From: Parerythrobacter_A sp963799315
GTDB taxonomy: Bacteria > Pseudomonadota > Alphaproteobacteria > Sphingomonadales > Sphingomonadaceae
Assembly (NCBI GenBank): GCA_963799315.1
Contig: CAWCWP010000001.1
Location: forward strand, 1,487,772-1,551,771
Reading direction: 5' to 3'
DNA: 64,000 nt
The position numbers and the translations under genes are program-made. How positions within the stretch are numbered: position 1 is the first letter of the stretch; every line of letters begins with the position of its first letter. The notes under the pieces were generated by a model. It was not told the origin of the DNA, ran no database searches, and worked only from the letters and a program-made list of their open reading frames with translations. This document shows positions 20,482 to 30,132 of this stretch, one piece after another.

Positions 20482-20606
20482 CGTGTTCCGTTGCGATTCC
20501 CGTTTTGTTTAATCGTGCTGTCAGGCGCGGGCGGTGGTGCTGTCAAGTTTTCTGCGGCGCGCCGTGCTGTCGGGACCGCCAGTCTGCGCCTGTTCGATGC
20601 GCCTGT

Positions 20607-22895
20607 TCAATCCAGGGCAATATCATGCGTCGCTGCCCATTCCTTCATGGCGCTGCGTAGACTGACGGGCGGACTGGCCAGCCAGCCGGACATCGCCGCT
20701 TCGATCTCCTGCAAGTCGATTTGCCGGATCAGCGCCTTGATCGGTCCGACACCCGCCGGCGTGATCGACAGTCTCCGGAAGCCAAGGCCGAGCAGGGCCA
20801 GCGCCTCCAGCCGCTTCCCGCCCATCTCGCCACATACCGTCAAATCGACAGGCTTTCCGTCGATGCCAACTTGCCCGGCAGTGGTCGCCGCAATCCGGCC
20901 GAGGAACCGCAGGATCGCCGGGCTAAGCCAGTCGTACCGTTCCGCCAGCCGGGGGTTGGCGCGATCGGCGGCGAACAGGAATTGCGTCAGGTCGTTGGTG
21001 CCGACCGACAGGAACGACAGCTTGGGGCACAGCGTGTCGAGCACTTCCGCCAGCGCGGGCACTTCCAGCATCGCGCCATAACGGATGCTGGCGGGCGGCA
21101 CATGCTTGCGACTGCGCAGGAATGCGAGCTGGTCTTCGAAAATCTGCCGCGCATCGTCGAATTCCCACGGCTCCGCCACCATCGGGAACATCACGTTAAG
21201 CGCCCGTCCCGATGCTGCCTCCAGCAAGGCGCGGGCCTGCGCTTTCAGCAAGCCTTCGCGGTCGAGCGACAGGCGCAGTGCGCGCCAGCCCATCGCCGGG
21301 TTCTCGTCCAGCACGGCGTCGTCGGACGTCAGGTAAGGGACTGCCTTGTCGCCACCGATATCGACGGTGCGGAACACCACCGGCCTGTCGCCTGCTGCAT
21401 CCAGCACATCGCGATACAACCGCAACTGTTTCTCGCGTTGCGGCAGCGTTGCCGATACCAGGAACTGGAATTCGGTACGGAACAGTCCGATGCCGTCCGC
21501 GCCGACGAGGCCCAGGCTGGAGATATCGTCGCGCAGCCCGGCATTCATGGAGACGTCGATGCGCGTGCCGCACCGCGTGAATGGCTCCACGTCGCGCATC
21601 TGCGCGTATTCGGCGATGCGGGCGCGCGACTTGGCGAAGCGGTCGGCAAAGGCATCGGCGATGCCCTGCGCCGGGCGGATATGTGCCGTCGCGCTGTTGC
21701 CGTCCAGCAGCACCTGGTCGCCTTCCAGCACCGTGGTGCGAATGCCGCGCGCGCGACCCAGCACCGGAATGCCCATCGCCCGCGCGACGATGACGACATG
21801 CGCCGTCAGCGCGCCTTCTTCCAGGATGACTCCCTTCAAGCGCCGCCGGTCATATTCCAGCAATTCCGCCGGACCCAGATTGCGCGCGATCAGGATGGTG
21901 TCGGTGCGCAGCCCTTGCGATGCCGCCGTGCCGAGCTGCCCCGATACCGTGCGCAGCAGGCGGTTGGCGAGGTCTTCCAGATCGTGCATCCGGTCGGCCA
22001 GCAGCGGATCGTCGATTTCGCGCATCCGCATCCGGGTGTGCTGCTGCACCCGCTCGATGGCTGCTTCGGCAGTCAGGCCGCTGTCGATGGCTTCGTTGAT
22101 GCGGCGGCTCCAGCCCTCGTCATAGGCGAACATCCGATAGGTTTTCAGCACCGCATCGTGCTCGCCACCTGCGCCGAATTCCGCCTGCTGCGTCAGGCCG
22201 TCGATCTGGTCGCGCATCTTGTCGAACGCGCGATAGACCCGCTGGCGCTCCACCTCGATATCGTCGGCCATGACCTGGTCGATGGTGATCCGGGGCTGGT
22301 GAAACACGGCCGTTCCCGCCGCCAGCCCGGCAACCAGTTGCAGCCCGGCCACGGTGGCCGGACCTGACTGTACCGCGGCGCTTCCCTCGATCGTCTCGTC
22401 ATCCACCAGCTCGGCGCTGGACAGGAGTTCGGACAAAACCATCGCCGTGGTTTGCAGCGCCTCGATCTCGACATCTTCGTAGCGACGCGGATCGACATGC
22501 TGGACGCACAGGGTGCCCACGGCCCGCGTGCGATGCACGATGGGCACACCGGCAAAGCTGTGGAACTTCTCCTCGCCGGTTTCCGGCCGGTAGAGAAAGT
22601 CGGGATGTGCCTTCGCCTCGCCCAGGTTGAGCGTTTCGATGCGTTCGGCAATCGTCCCCGTCAGCCCCTCGCCCAGCGCCAGGCGCGTGACGTGCACGGC
22701 TTCCTTGTTCAGGCCGCGCGTCGCGAACAGTTCGAGCATCCCGTCGCGCAGCAGGTAGATGGAGCAGACTTCGCTATCCAGCGTCTCGCCGATGATTTCG
22801 ACCACGCGGTCCAGCTTGCCCTGCGCGTGCATGCGCGAGGCCATCACCTCGTGCAGCTGGGTCAGGATGGAGCGGGCGGCGGCGGCAGCGGTCAT
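20607..22895 (-). CDS. ptsP: PTS-Ntr enzyme I: PEP-protein phosphotransferase with GAF domain
   Basis: A 762-residue first component of the nitrogen PTS, which passes phosphate from PEP to NPr and then EIIA-Ntr. It has an N-terminal GAF domain (about 18-165), then the enzyme-I N-domain (ITIDQVMADDIEVERQRVYRAFDKMRDQI). The phosphohistidine region is EEGALTAHVVIVARAMGIPVLG, with active His in TAHVV. The C-terminal PEP-binding domain follows (GIGLFRTEFQFL, VFRTVDIGGDKAVPYL, FLSVGTNDLTQFLFAADR). NPr and EIIA genes are not in the window. It follows the ydcH-like gene by about 70 bp. Confidence 0.93.
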   Translation of the reverse strand: MTAAAAARSILTQLHEVMASRMHAQGKLDRVVEIIGETLDSEVCSIYLLRDGMLELFATRGLNKEAVHVTRLALGEGLTGTIAERIETLNLGEAKAHPDFLYRPETGEEKFHSFAGVPIVHRTRAVGTLCVQHVDPRRYEDVEIEALQTTAMVLSELLSSAELVDDETIEGSAAVQSGPATVAGLQLVAGLAAGTAVFHQPRITIDQVMADDIEVERQRVYRAFDKMRDQIDGLTQQAEFGAGGEHDAVLKTYRMFAYDEGWSRRINEAIDSGLTAEAAIERVQQHTRMRMREIDDPLLADRMHDLEDLANRLLRTVSGQLGTAASQGLRTDTILIARNLGPAELLEYDRRRLKGVILEEGALTAHVVIVARAMGIPVLGRARGIRTTVLEGDQVLLDGNSATAHIRPAQGIADAFADRFAKSRARIAEYAQMRDVEPFTRCGTRIDVSMNAGLRDDISSLGLVGADGIGLFRTEFQFLVSATLPQREKQLRLYRDVLDAAGDRPVVFRTVDIGGDKAVPYLTSDDAVLDENPAMGWRALRLSLDREGLLKAQARALLEAASGRALNVMFPMVAEPWEFDDARQIFEDQLAFLRSRKHVPPASIRYGAMLEVPALAEVLDTLCPKLSFLSVGTNDLTQFLFAADRANPRLAERYDWLSPAILRFLGRIAATTAGQVGIDGKPVDLTVCGEMGGKRLEALALLGLGFRRLSITPAGVGPIKALIRQIDLQEIEAAMSGWLASPPVSLRSAMKEWAATHDIALD

Positions 22896-22968
22896 CGTGG
22901 CAACCTATCGCACGCGCCGCCCGATGCAAAACACGCAGGCCAAAAATGTTCAGGCGAATTCGATGCAT

Positions 22969-23124
22969 TCAGGACGCGGCGATTTCTTCCTTCAGCACGA
23001 GTTTGCGTTTCTTCAGCTGTCGTATCTCCGCCTCGTCCGGCGCGGGACGCGTCATTTCGCGGTGCAGACGTTCTTCGATCTTGGCGTGTTTTTCGCGCAA
23101 TGCAGAGATATGGGACGACAGCAT
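22969..23124 (-). CDS. YdcH/DUF465-family small protein, copy 1
   Basis: A 51-residue protein read from an ATG at 23124, too short for ordinary gene callers. It begins MLSSHISALREKHAKIEERL and ends in the family signature EAEIRQLKKRKLVLKEEIAA. YdcH proteins are single helical hairpins of unknown function, and this one is predicted entirely helical and highly charged. It lies upstream of ptsP on the same strand and is divergent from a second copy of the same family 184 bp away. Confidence 0.85.
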   Translation of the reverse strand: MLSSHISALREKHAKIEERLHREMTRPAPDEAEIRQLKKRKLVLKEEIAAS

Positions 23125-23307
23125 GCAAACTTCCTTCCGTAACGATATCCTTCATGGTGACGACTCGCCGATGCGGCTATGTCGCAACCGGATACAACCA
23201 CATGGCGGGCGTATTGCGAAGGGCTGTTGGCCAGCAAAGCGATGATACAGGGCGCAGTTGCGACGAACCGGTGCTGCGCCGATGGCAATTCGGGAACGGG
23301 TGAAGGC

Positions 23308-23505
23308 ATGACGGAAAGCGAATTGCGCAAGGCGCTGCTGCTGCTGGCGTCTGAGCATGGCGACCTCGACGCCGCCATCGATGCGTTGCGCGAAGGCGGG
23401 TCGACCGACGAGATGCAGATCGCGCGGCTGAAGAAACGCAAGCTGGCGCTGAAAGACCGGATCGCCGTTATCGAGGACCAGCTTATTCCCGACATCATCG
23501 CCTGA
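23308..23505 (+). CDS. YdcH/DUF465-family small protein, copy 2
   Basis: A 65-residue protein starting at MTESELRKALLLLASEHGD. Longer in-frame starts add a Cys-rich segment unlike the family, so I reject them. The signature is EMQIARLKKRKLALKDRIAVIEDQL, closely matching the divergent copy at 22969-23124 (RQLKKRKLVLKEEI). Function is unknown. It precedes the DUF1465 gene. Confidence 0.85.
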   Translation: MTESELRKALLLLASEHGDLDAAIDALREGGSTDEMQIARLKKRKLALKDRIAVIEDQLIPDIIA

Positions 23506-23618
23506 ATATGAACGACGCCGGCGTTTTGAACCATATCGGGACAGGGTTGGACACAGGCGTGGGTTTCCGACGGGCGTCGCTGGCGCTGTCGGAGGCGGTC
23601 GGTTAGCCGGACCTAGAC

Positions 23619-24101
23619 ATGACCTTCGCCGAACCAGATCCCGCGCCGCCCAATATCGGCGAACCGATCGTGGAAGCGCTCTATGCCGAGGCTCTCGTGC
23701 TGGCGGACGAGGCGCGGCAGGTGTTCGACCTGACCACCGATACCGCCTCCAGCGTACATGCGGACCGGCTGAGGCTGGCGCTGTCGGTGGAGGGGCTGCG
23801 GACCACGACCCGCGTGATGCATGTGCTCGCGTGGCTGTTGAACCACCGTGCATTCTTTGCCGGCGAGCTGAGCGCGTTGCAGCTGCGCCGGTACAGCCAG
23901 CTTCCAGCGGATCGCCCTTCCGAAGCGGATAACCTTGATTTGTTGCTGGCACCCACGGTGGAGCTTATCATGCAGAGCGAGCGATTGCATGCACGGGTCG
24001 CGCGCCTCGACTTGGCATGGCGCGACACGCTGACGGAAGAAACGCCACCGGTCCGCCAGCTGCACCAGCGGCTCGACCAAACCTTCGCAACGGCGCGGTA
24101 G
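23619..24101 (+). CDS. DUF1465 protein, RcdA (regulator of CtrA degradation) homologue
   Basis: A 160-residue mostly helical protein. The segment VEALYAEALVLADEARQVFDL and the motif EGLRTTTRVMHVLAWLLNHRAF match what I know of the DUF1465 family. Caulobacter RcdA, an adaptor that delivers CtrA and other substrates to ClpXP, belongs to that family as I recall. No signal peptide or membrane segment is seen. It is convergent with glpK (stop to stop 12 bp). An RcdA role here is inferred from family membership. Confidence 0.78.
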   Translation: MTFAEPDPAPPNIGEPIVEALYAEALVLADEARQVFDLTTDTASSVHADRLRLALSVEGLRTTTRVMHVLAWLLNHRAFFAGELSALQLRRYSQLPADRPSEADNLDLLLAPTVELIMQSERLHARVARLDLAWRDTLTEETPPVRQLHQRLDQTFATAR

Positions 24102-24113
24102 GTCGGCAAACGT

Positions 24114-25589
24114 TCAGACCGCCAACATGGCGCGCTGCCAGCCCTCGATACGCTTGGTACGCGCCTCGTCTTCCATCGCCGGTTCGAAAGTGCTGACTCC
24201 GCCGCGCATGGCGGAGGCGGCCGTCGCAAGGTCCGGATGCAAACCTGCCCCGACCGCCGCCAGCATCGCTGCGCCGAGCGCCGTCGTTTCCACGAAGTCC
24301 GGGCGTTCCACGGTCAGGCCGAGCAAGTCGGCAATGTCCTGCGCCATCCAGTCGTTTGCCGCCATGCCGCCGTCGATCTTCAGCCCGGTCAGCGCGACGC
24401 CGTCGGCTGCAAAGGCATTGGCGAGGTCGTATGTCTGGTGCGCCATCGCCTCCAGCGCGGCACGGGCGATCTGCGCCTTGCCCGTACTGAAGCTGAGCCC
24501 CGCAATTACGCCTCGCGCATCGGGCAGCCAGTGCGGTGCGCCAAGGCCCGCCATACCCGGCACAATGACTACCCCGCCATTGTCCGGGATTGACCGCGCC
24601 AGCGCCTCGGTTTCCGCCGCATCGTCGAACAGGCCAAGCCCGTCGCGCAGCCATTGCACGAGGCTCCCTGCGGCGAAGACCGACCCTTCCAGCGCATAGG
24701 TCCGCATGCCCTCTTCCTGCATCAGCACCGTGCCGAGCAGGCGGTTGTCGGACTGCGGCACCTGCGCTCCCTGATTGGCCAGCACGAAGGCGCCGGTGCC
24801 GTATGTCGCCTTGGTTTCGCCCTTGCGCAGGCACCCCTGCCCGATGGTCGCCGCCTGCTGGTCGCCAACCGATGCGCAGAGCGGGATGGCGGCACCGAAC
24901 AGGTCCGCGTCCGTATTAAGGGTCTCGGCGAAAATATTGTCCGTGACTTCGGGCAGGCTGTCGAACGGAACATCGAATGCATCGCACAGGCCGTGATCGA
25001 ATTGCGAACCGTCCAGCGGTAGCAGCAGCGTGCGGCTGGCATTGGTCGCATCGGACAGGTGCGCGCCGCCGGTCAGTTTCCAGATCAGCCAGCTTTCCAC
25101 CGTGCCGAAAGCGAGAGTCCCTGCTTTCGCTGCGGATGCCACGGCGGGTTCGTGTTCGAGCAGCCACGCCATCTTGGTGCCGGAAAAATACGGGTCCAGC
25201 ACCAGCCCGGTGCGACGCTGTATGTCCGGCTCCAGGCCCTTCTCGCGCATCGCGGCGCAGGCGGCGGCGGTGCGGCGGTCCTGCCAGACGATGGCGCGCG
25301 CAAGTGGCTCACCCGTTACCTTGTCCCACGCCACCACTGTCTCGCGCTGGTTCGCGATACCGATGGCGGCAATGGCGCTAGCACCGCCAGCCTTGTCGGC
25401 AACGTCGCGGGCGCATTGGAGGGTCTTGTCCCAGATTTCGCCTGCATCCTGCTCGACCCATCCCGGTTCCGGAAAATGCTGCGTGATATCGCGCTGGGCC
25501 GTGCCGAGTGGCTTGCCGGTTGGCGAGAACAGGATGGCGCGGGTCGATGTCGTGCCTTCGTCCAGCACGAGGATGTTTGGTTCGGTCAT
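24114..25589 (-). CDS. glpK: Glycerol kinase
   Basis: A 491-residue FGGY-family kinase that phosphorylates glycerol to glycerol-3-phosphate with ATP. I chose the ATG at 25589 because MTEPNILVLDEGTTSTRA is the normal N-terminus; the longer open frame upstream runs into the divergent MBL gene. Family marks are EPGWVEQDAGEIWDKT, WQDRRTA, DPYFSGTKMAWLLEHE, ASVGDQQAATIGQGC, KATYGTGAF and GLKIDGGMAANDW. The N-terminal motif has DEGTTS where most kinases have DQGTTS. The 72-bp gap to the divergent MBL gene holds both promoters. No glpD, glpF or glpR is nearby. Confidence 0.92.
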   Translation of the reverse strand: MTEPNILVLDEGTTSTRAILFSPTGKPLGTAQRDITQHFPEPGWVEQDAGEIWDKTLQCARDVADKAGGASAIAAIGIANQRETVVAWDKVTGEPLARAIVWQDRRTAAACAAMREKGLEPDIQRRTGLVLDPYFSGTKMAWLLEHEPAVASAAKAGTLAFGTVESWLIWKLTGGAHLSDATNASRTLLLPLDGSQFDHGLCDAFDVPFDSLPEVTDNIFAETLNTDADLFGAAIPLCASVGDQQAATIGQGCLRKGETKATYGTGAFVLANQGAQVPQSDNRLLGTVLMQEEGMRTYALEGSVFAAGSLVQWLRDGLGLFDDAAETEALARSIPDNGGVVIVPGMAGLGAPHWLPDARGVIAGLSFSTGKAQIARAALEAMAHQTYDLANAFAADGVALTGLKIDGGMAANDWMAQDIADLLGLTVERPDFVETTALGAAMLAAVGAGLHPDLATAASAMRGGVSTFEPAMEDEARTKRIEGWQRAMLAV

Positions 25590-25670
25590 GGCGCGAACAC
25601 TGCACCGCGTGTCGCGCAGCCGCAAGGCGCACCGCTCGACAATCGCGAATGCGCCGCCCATATGCATTGC

Positions 25671-26544
25671 ATGGTCGATATACCGCCCAAACCCTGGCCG
25701 ACCGGCATGGTGGAACAGGCCGAGCCGCTGGTGCGCCGCATTCTCGCGCCCAACCCTTCGCCCTATACCTATACCGGTACACAGACCTATCTGGTCGGCG
25801 CGCAGGACGAGGTTGCCGTCATCGATCCCGGCCCCGACGATCCGGCACATGTCGCCGCCATTACTTCGCGCCCTCGAAGGCCAGTGCCTGACCGCGATCA
25901 TGTGCACCCACACCCATCGCGACCATTCGCCCGCCGCCGCGCCGCTAGCCGAAATCACCGGCGCGCCCATAATCGGCTGCGCGCCACTGGCACCGCCGAC
26001 GTCCGGCGCACGATCCGACGAATCCTTCGACCGCGACTATGTGCCCGACACCGTGATGGCGGATGGCGACAGCGTATCAGGGCCGGACTGGACCCTGCGC
26101 GCCATCGCGACGCCCGGCCACACCAGCAACCATCTGTGCTTCGCGCTGGAGGAAAGCGGCGCGCTGTTTACCGGCGATCATGTCATGGGCTGGTCCACCA
26201 GCGTCGTGGTGCCTCCGGACGGCAATATCGGCGACTATATGGCCAGCCTCGAAAAGTTGCGCCAGCGCGACGACAGCGTCTATTACGCCGCCCACGGCGC
26301 ACCGATTACCAAGCCCCAGCAGCTGGTGCGCGGCATGATCGGCCATCGCCGCCAGCGCGAGCGGCAGATCGTCACCCATCTGGGCAATGGCGAGAAAGCG
26401 ATCCCCGCGCTGGTGGCGCTGATGTATAAAGGTCTCGACCCCCGGCTCGTCGGCGCGGCGGGAATGAGCGTGAAGGCGCATCTCATCGATCTGGAACATC
26501 GCGGGCTGGTGAACCGTTCGGGCGATATATGGCAGATGGCATGA
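25671..26544 (+). CDS. Metallo-beta-lactamase-fold hydrolase (one-base frameshift)
   Basis: Glyoxalase-II-like MBL hydrolase. The N-terminal part (MVDIPPKPWPTGMVEQAEPLVRR, TYTGTQTYLV, VAVIDPGPDDPAHVAAIT) is in one frame. The metal motif CTHTHRDHSPAAAPL (HxHxDH) and the rest (RAIATPGHTSNHLCF, LFTGDHVMGWS, YYAAHGAPI, then a helical winged domain HRRQRERQIVTHL) follow one base later. An extra T at 25865-25866 explains the break. An ATG 9 bp upstream (25662) is an alternative start. Substrate is unknown. It precedes nadA by 38 bp. Confidence 0.85.
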
Positions 26545-26582
26545 CAGCCTGCGAAACGGGTTCCAGCGGAGAAACAATAGCA

Positions 26583-27569
26583 ATGAGCGTCGAAACCAAA
26601 CCCCCGTCCGGCACCGACCTGCTGGCCGAAATCGACCGCCTTCGCAAAGAGCGCAACGCGGTCATTCTGGCGCATTATTACCAGACGCCGCAGATACAGG
26701 ATCTGGCCGACTTCGTGGGTGACAGCCTGCAGTTGAGCCAGATGGCGGCCGAAACCGATGCCGATGTCATCGCCTTTTGCGGCGTGAAGTTCATGGCAGA
26801 TACGGCCAAGATACTCAGCCCCGAAAAGATCGTGGTGCTGCCCGACATGGACGCCGGGTGCAGTCTGGAAGACAGCTGCCCGCCGGAAAAGTTCAAGGCG
26901 TTCCGCGAAGCGCACCCGGACCATATCGCACTGACTTACATCAACTGCTCGACCGAGGTGAAGGCGCTGAGCGATGTCATCGTCACCAGCTCCAGCGCGG
27001 AAACGATCCTGCAACAGATACCGGCGGACCAGAAGATCATCTTCGGGCCCGACCGGCATCTGGGCGGCTACCTGTCGCGAAAGTTCGACCGCGAGATGCT
27101 GTTGTGGCCGGGGGTGTGCATTGTGCACGAGGCGTTCAGCGAAACCGAGCTGCTCAAGCTGAAACAGCAGCACCCCGATGCGCCCGTCGCGGCCCATCCC
27201 GAATGCCCGCCGACCATCATCGACCATGCCGATTACGTCGGCAGCACCAGCGGCATCCTGCAATTCGCCGAAACATTCGAGGGTGATACGCTGATCGTCG
27301 CGACCGAACCGCATATCATCCACCAGATGGAAAAGGCGCTGCCGGGCAAGACCTTCATCGGCGCGCCGGGCGCGGACGGAAATTGCAGCTGCAACATCTG
27401 TCCTTACATGGCGCTCAATACGCTGGAAAAGCTGTATGTCTGCCTGCGCGATCTGGAACCACGCATCGAAATCGAGGAAGGGCTGCGGCTACAGGCGAAG
27501 CGCAGTCTGGACCGGATGCTGGAATTGGCCAGCGGGACGATAGGACACGGCGACCTTGGCAAGATCTGA
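26583..27569 (+). CDS. nadA: Quinolinate synthase A
   Basis: A 328-residue [4Fe-4S] enzyme that condenses iminoaspartate with DHAP to quinolinate in NAD biosynthesis. The start at 26583 gives MSVETKPPSGTDLLAEIDRLRKERNAVILAHYYQ; an earlier ATG at 26529 overlaps the previous gene. The three cluster-ligand cysteines are visible in DAGCSLED, HPECPPT and NCSCNICPYM. STSGILQFAE and GTEPHIIH-type segments complete the family pattern. nadB and nadC are not adjacent. Confidence 0.95.
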   Translation: MSVETKPPSGTDLLAEIDRLRKERNAVILAHYYQTPQIQDLADFVGDSLQLSQMAAETDADVIAFCGVKFMADTAKILSPEKIVVLPDMDAGCSLEDSCPPEKFKAFREAHPDHIALTYINCSTEVKALSDVIVTSSSAETILQQIPADQKIIFGPDRHLGGYLSRKFDREMLLWPGVCIVHEAFSETELLKLKQQHPDAPVAAHPECPPTIIDHADYVGSTSGILQFAETFEGDTLIVATEPHIIHQMEKALPGKTFIGAPGADGNCSCNICPYMALNTLEKLYVCLRDLEPRIEIEEGLRLQAKRSLDRMLELASGTIGHGDLGKI

Positions 27570-27578
27570 CCGAACGCG

Positions 27579-28946
27579 ATGACTGCCGAACTCCGTTTTT
27601 TCTGGGCGCGTCTCAATTCAAATTACTGGTTCTATCCGGCGCTGTTCTCCGTACTTGCGACTGTCCTTGCCTTCGCCATGGTGTGGCTCGACCGGAACGG
27701 GTTCGCCGAGGTTCTGAACGAGCAGGATTGGCTCGTGACCGCTCGGCCAAAAGGCGCATCGGACATGCTGACCATCATGGCTGGCAGCCTGATCGGGGTC
27801 GCTTCCACGGTGTTTTCCATTACCATCGTCGCGGTATCCTATGTCAGCGGTACATACGGGCCACGCCTGCTGACCAACTTCATGGCGGATCGGGGGAACC
27901 AGCTTAGCCTGGCGACCTTCATCGGCAGTTTCGTCTATGCACTGGTGGTGCTACGCAGCGTGCGCACGGAAGACGAGACGGCCGCTGATATCGAAAGCGC
28001 GACCGCAACCACCCTGCCCGGCTTCACGCCGCAGCTGTCACTGTTGGTCGCATATCTCATCATGGCGGTGTGCATTATGGTGCTGGTGTTCTTCCTGAAC
28101 CACATTCCGTCGAGCATCCGCATCAACAAGGTGCTCGAAGGCATCGGCAGGCGCCTGCTGTCGACCGTGCAGGAAACCTACCCGCTGCAGGACGGTGTTA
28201 GCAATCCGCCCCAGCCGATGGGCGGGACCCCGGTGCTGGCGCGCGATACCGGCTATGTCCAGCTTATCGACTTCGCCGATCTTATCGAGACGGCGCGAAC
28301 ACGGGAATGCACCTTGTCGCTGCGGGTGCGTACCGGCGATTTCGTGCATCGCGGCCTGCCGCTGCTGGACGTATACGGAGTCGATCCGAACGAGTGGCCA
28401 GACGAACTGCCGGACACGCTGTGCGAGAATTTTACCTTCGGGGCCGCGCGCACGCCGGAACAGGATCCGCAATTCCTAATCGACGAACTGGTAGAAATCG
28501 GACTGCGCGCGTTATCGCCTGGCATCAACGATCCTTTCACAGCGATCACTGCTATCCACTGGATCGGCGCTGCCACGGCCGATATCGGGGGCCGCGATCT
28601 CAGGAAGAACATTATGAACGACCCCGACAACGGGACGCAGGATTGCCCGGTGATCCCGCTGGCAGACGATTTTCCACATTATCTGAAGCGCGGGTTCGGA
28701 TCGTTGCGCAGCGCGGTCGCCAGCGCGCCGATCGCGGCCGAAGTGATGCTCGACGCCCTATCGAACGCTGCGACGGCCATCGACAGCTACGAACGGCAGG
28801 TGCAGTTGCGCGAACAGGGCGAAATGCTGGCGAACCAGGTGCGCGAGGTATTGGTCGGTCCAGACCTCACCCAGTTCGAGAAGCATTTCAAACAGTTCAG
28901 GCGCGCGTTCTGGACCTCGCAATCGATGGAAGCTGTCCGATCCTGA
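27579..28946 (+). CDS. DUF2254 family integral membrane protein
   Basis: A 455-residue protein with four predicted N-terminal transmembrane helices: about 18-38, 68-92 (MAGSLIGVASTVFSITIVAVSYVSG), 107-125 and 148-170. A large C-terminal soluble domain follows, containing LISPGINDPFTA-like text (ALSPGINDPFTAITAIHWIGAA). The motif SGTYGPRLLTNFM is typical of the family. Function is unknown; an ion-channel-like role has only been suggested from structure. It starts 9 bp after nadA, but there is no functional link. Confidence 0.85.
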   Translation: MTAELRFFWARLNSNYWFYPALFSVLATVLAFAMVWLDRNGFAEVLNEQDWLVTARPKGASDMLTIMAGSLIGVASTVFSITIVAVSYVSGTYGPRLLTNFMADRGNQLSLATFIGSFVYALVVLRSVRTEDETAADIESATATTLPGFTPQLSLLVAYLIMAVCIMVLVFFLNHIPSSIRINKVLEGIGRRLLSTVQETYPLQDGVSNPPQPMGGTPVLARDTGYVQLIDFADLIETARTRECTLSLRVRTGDFVHRGLPLLDVYGVDPNEWPDELPDTLCENFTFGAARTPEQDPQFLIDELVEIGLRALSPGINDPFTAITAIHWIGAATADIGGRDLRKNIMNDPDNGTQDCPVIPLADDFPHYLKRGFGSLRSAVASAPIAAEVMLDALSNAATAIDSYERQVQLREQGEMLANQVREVLVGPDLTQFEKHFKQFRRAFWTSQSMEAVRS

Positions 28947-28993
28947 ATGACGCGCTACTCCCTCCTCGCAATACGACCGAAAGACACGAAACT

Positions 28994-30097
28994 ATGTCCG
29001 ACACGCTGTTCCAACCGCTGAAACTCGGCGCAATCGAAGCAAAGAACCGTATCCTGATGGCGCCGCTGACGCGCGGGCGGGCGACCATGCCGGGCAATGT
29101 ACCGAACGAGATGATGGCGACCTATTATCGCCAGCGCGCCAATGCCGGTCTCATCATCAGCGAGGCGACGGGTATCAGCGTGGAAGGTCTGGGCTGGCCC
29201 GCCGCACCCGGCATCTGGAGCGACGAGCAGGTCGAGGCGTGGAAGCCGGTTACGCAGGGCGTGCATGATGAGGGCGGCCAGATCGTTTTGCAAATGTGGC
29301 ATATGGGCCGCCTGGTGCATCCCGATTTCCTCGGCGGCGCGGCACCTGTTTCGCCCAGTGCCACAACCGCGCCAGGCCACGCGCATACCTTCGAGGGGCG
29401 CAAGGATTACGAACCTGCCCGCGCGCTCTCCACAGACGATATTGCGCGAGTGGTCGAAGATTACCGCCATGCGGCGAAGAACGCCAAGGCCGCCGGCTTC
29501 GACGGGGTGCAGCTGCACGGCGCGAACGGCTATCTGGTCGATCAATTCCTGCGTGACAGCACAAATCTGCGCGACGATGCCTATGGCGGGCCTGCCGAAA
29601 ACCGCGTGCGCTTCCTGCGCGAAGTGCTGACCGCGCTATGCGATGTGTGGGGTGCGGACCGCGTGTCGGTGCGTCTCAGCCCCAATGGCGAAACACAAGG
29701 CTGCGACGATAGCGACCCGGCCACGACATTCGCTGCCGCCGCGCAGGTAATCGAAGACCTGGGCCTCGCATTCCTCGAATTGCGCGAACCCGGTCCGAAA
29801 GGCACGTTCGGCGCGACCGATGTGCCCAAGCAAAGCCCGATGATCCGCGATGTGTATTCGGGCGCTCTGGTGCTGAACAGCGACTATGACGCCGCGCAGG
29901 CCACGGCGGATATCGAGGCAGGCAAATGCGATGCGGTCGCGTTCGGACGGCCCTATATCTCGAACCCCGATCTTGCGCAGCGCATACAGGCAGGCGCGGA
30001 ATGGGCGGAGAACGTGAATGTCCCGCAAAGCTGGTACCTGCCCGGTCCGGCAGGATATATCGACTATCCGGCGATGGAAGACGCGAAGGCGGACTAA
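28994..30097 (+). CDS. Old Yellow Enzyme family NADH:flavin oxidoreductase (NemA-like alkene reductase)
   Basis: A 367-residue FMN-dependent TIM-barrel enzyme that reduces activated C=C bonds, and in NemA-like members nitro groups. The N-terminus is the classical LFQPLKLGAIEAKNRILMAPLTRGRA. The FMN/substrate His-x-x-Asn pair is in VQLHGANGYLVDQFLRDSTNLRDDAYGG. The C-terminal phosphate-binding part is CDAVAFGRPYISNPDL. It is single-domain with no FeS or FAD extension. Substrate in this organism is unknown. Confidence 0.92.
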   Translation: MSDTLFQPLKLGAIEAKNRILMAPLTRGRATMPGNVPNEMMATYYRQRANAGLIISEATGISVEGLGWPAAPGIWSDEQVEAWKPVTQGVHDEGGQIVLQMWHMGRLVHPDFLGGAAPVSPSATTAPGHAHTFEGRKDYEPARALSTDDIARVVEDYRHAAKNAKAAGFDGVQLHGANGYLVDQFLRDSTNLRDDAYGGPAENRVRFLREVLTALCDVWGADRVSVRLSPNGETQGCDDSDPATTFAAAAQVIEDLGLAFLELREPGPKGTFGATDVPKQSPMIRDVYSGALVLNSDYDAAQATADIEAGKCDAVAFGRPYISNPDLAQRIQAGAEWAENVNVPQSWYLPGPAGYIDYPAMEDAKAD

Positions 30098-30132
30098 GCA
30101 ACCCTTAACGCCTGCGCGCTATTGCACCCGCC

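Noticed and set aside
24114..25970. A longer glycerol kinase start at 25970
   Set aside because: The extra 127 residues are antisense to the MBL gene; MTEPNILVLDEGTTS at 25589 is the normal N-terminus.
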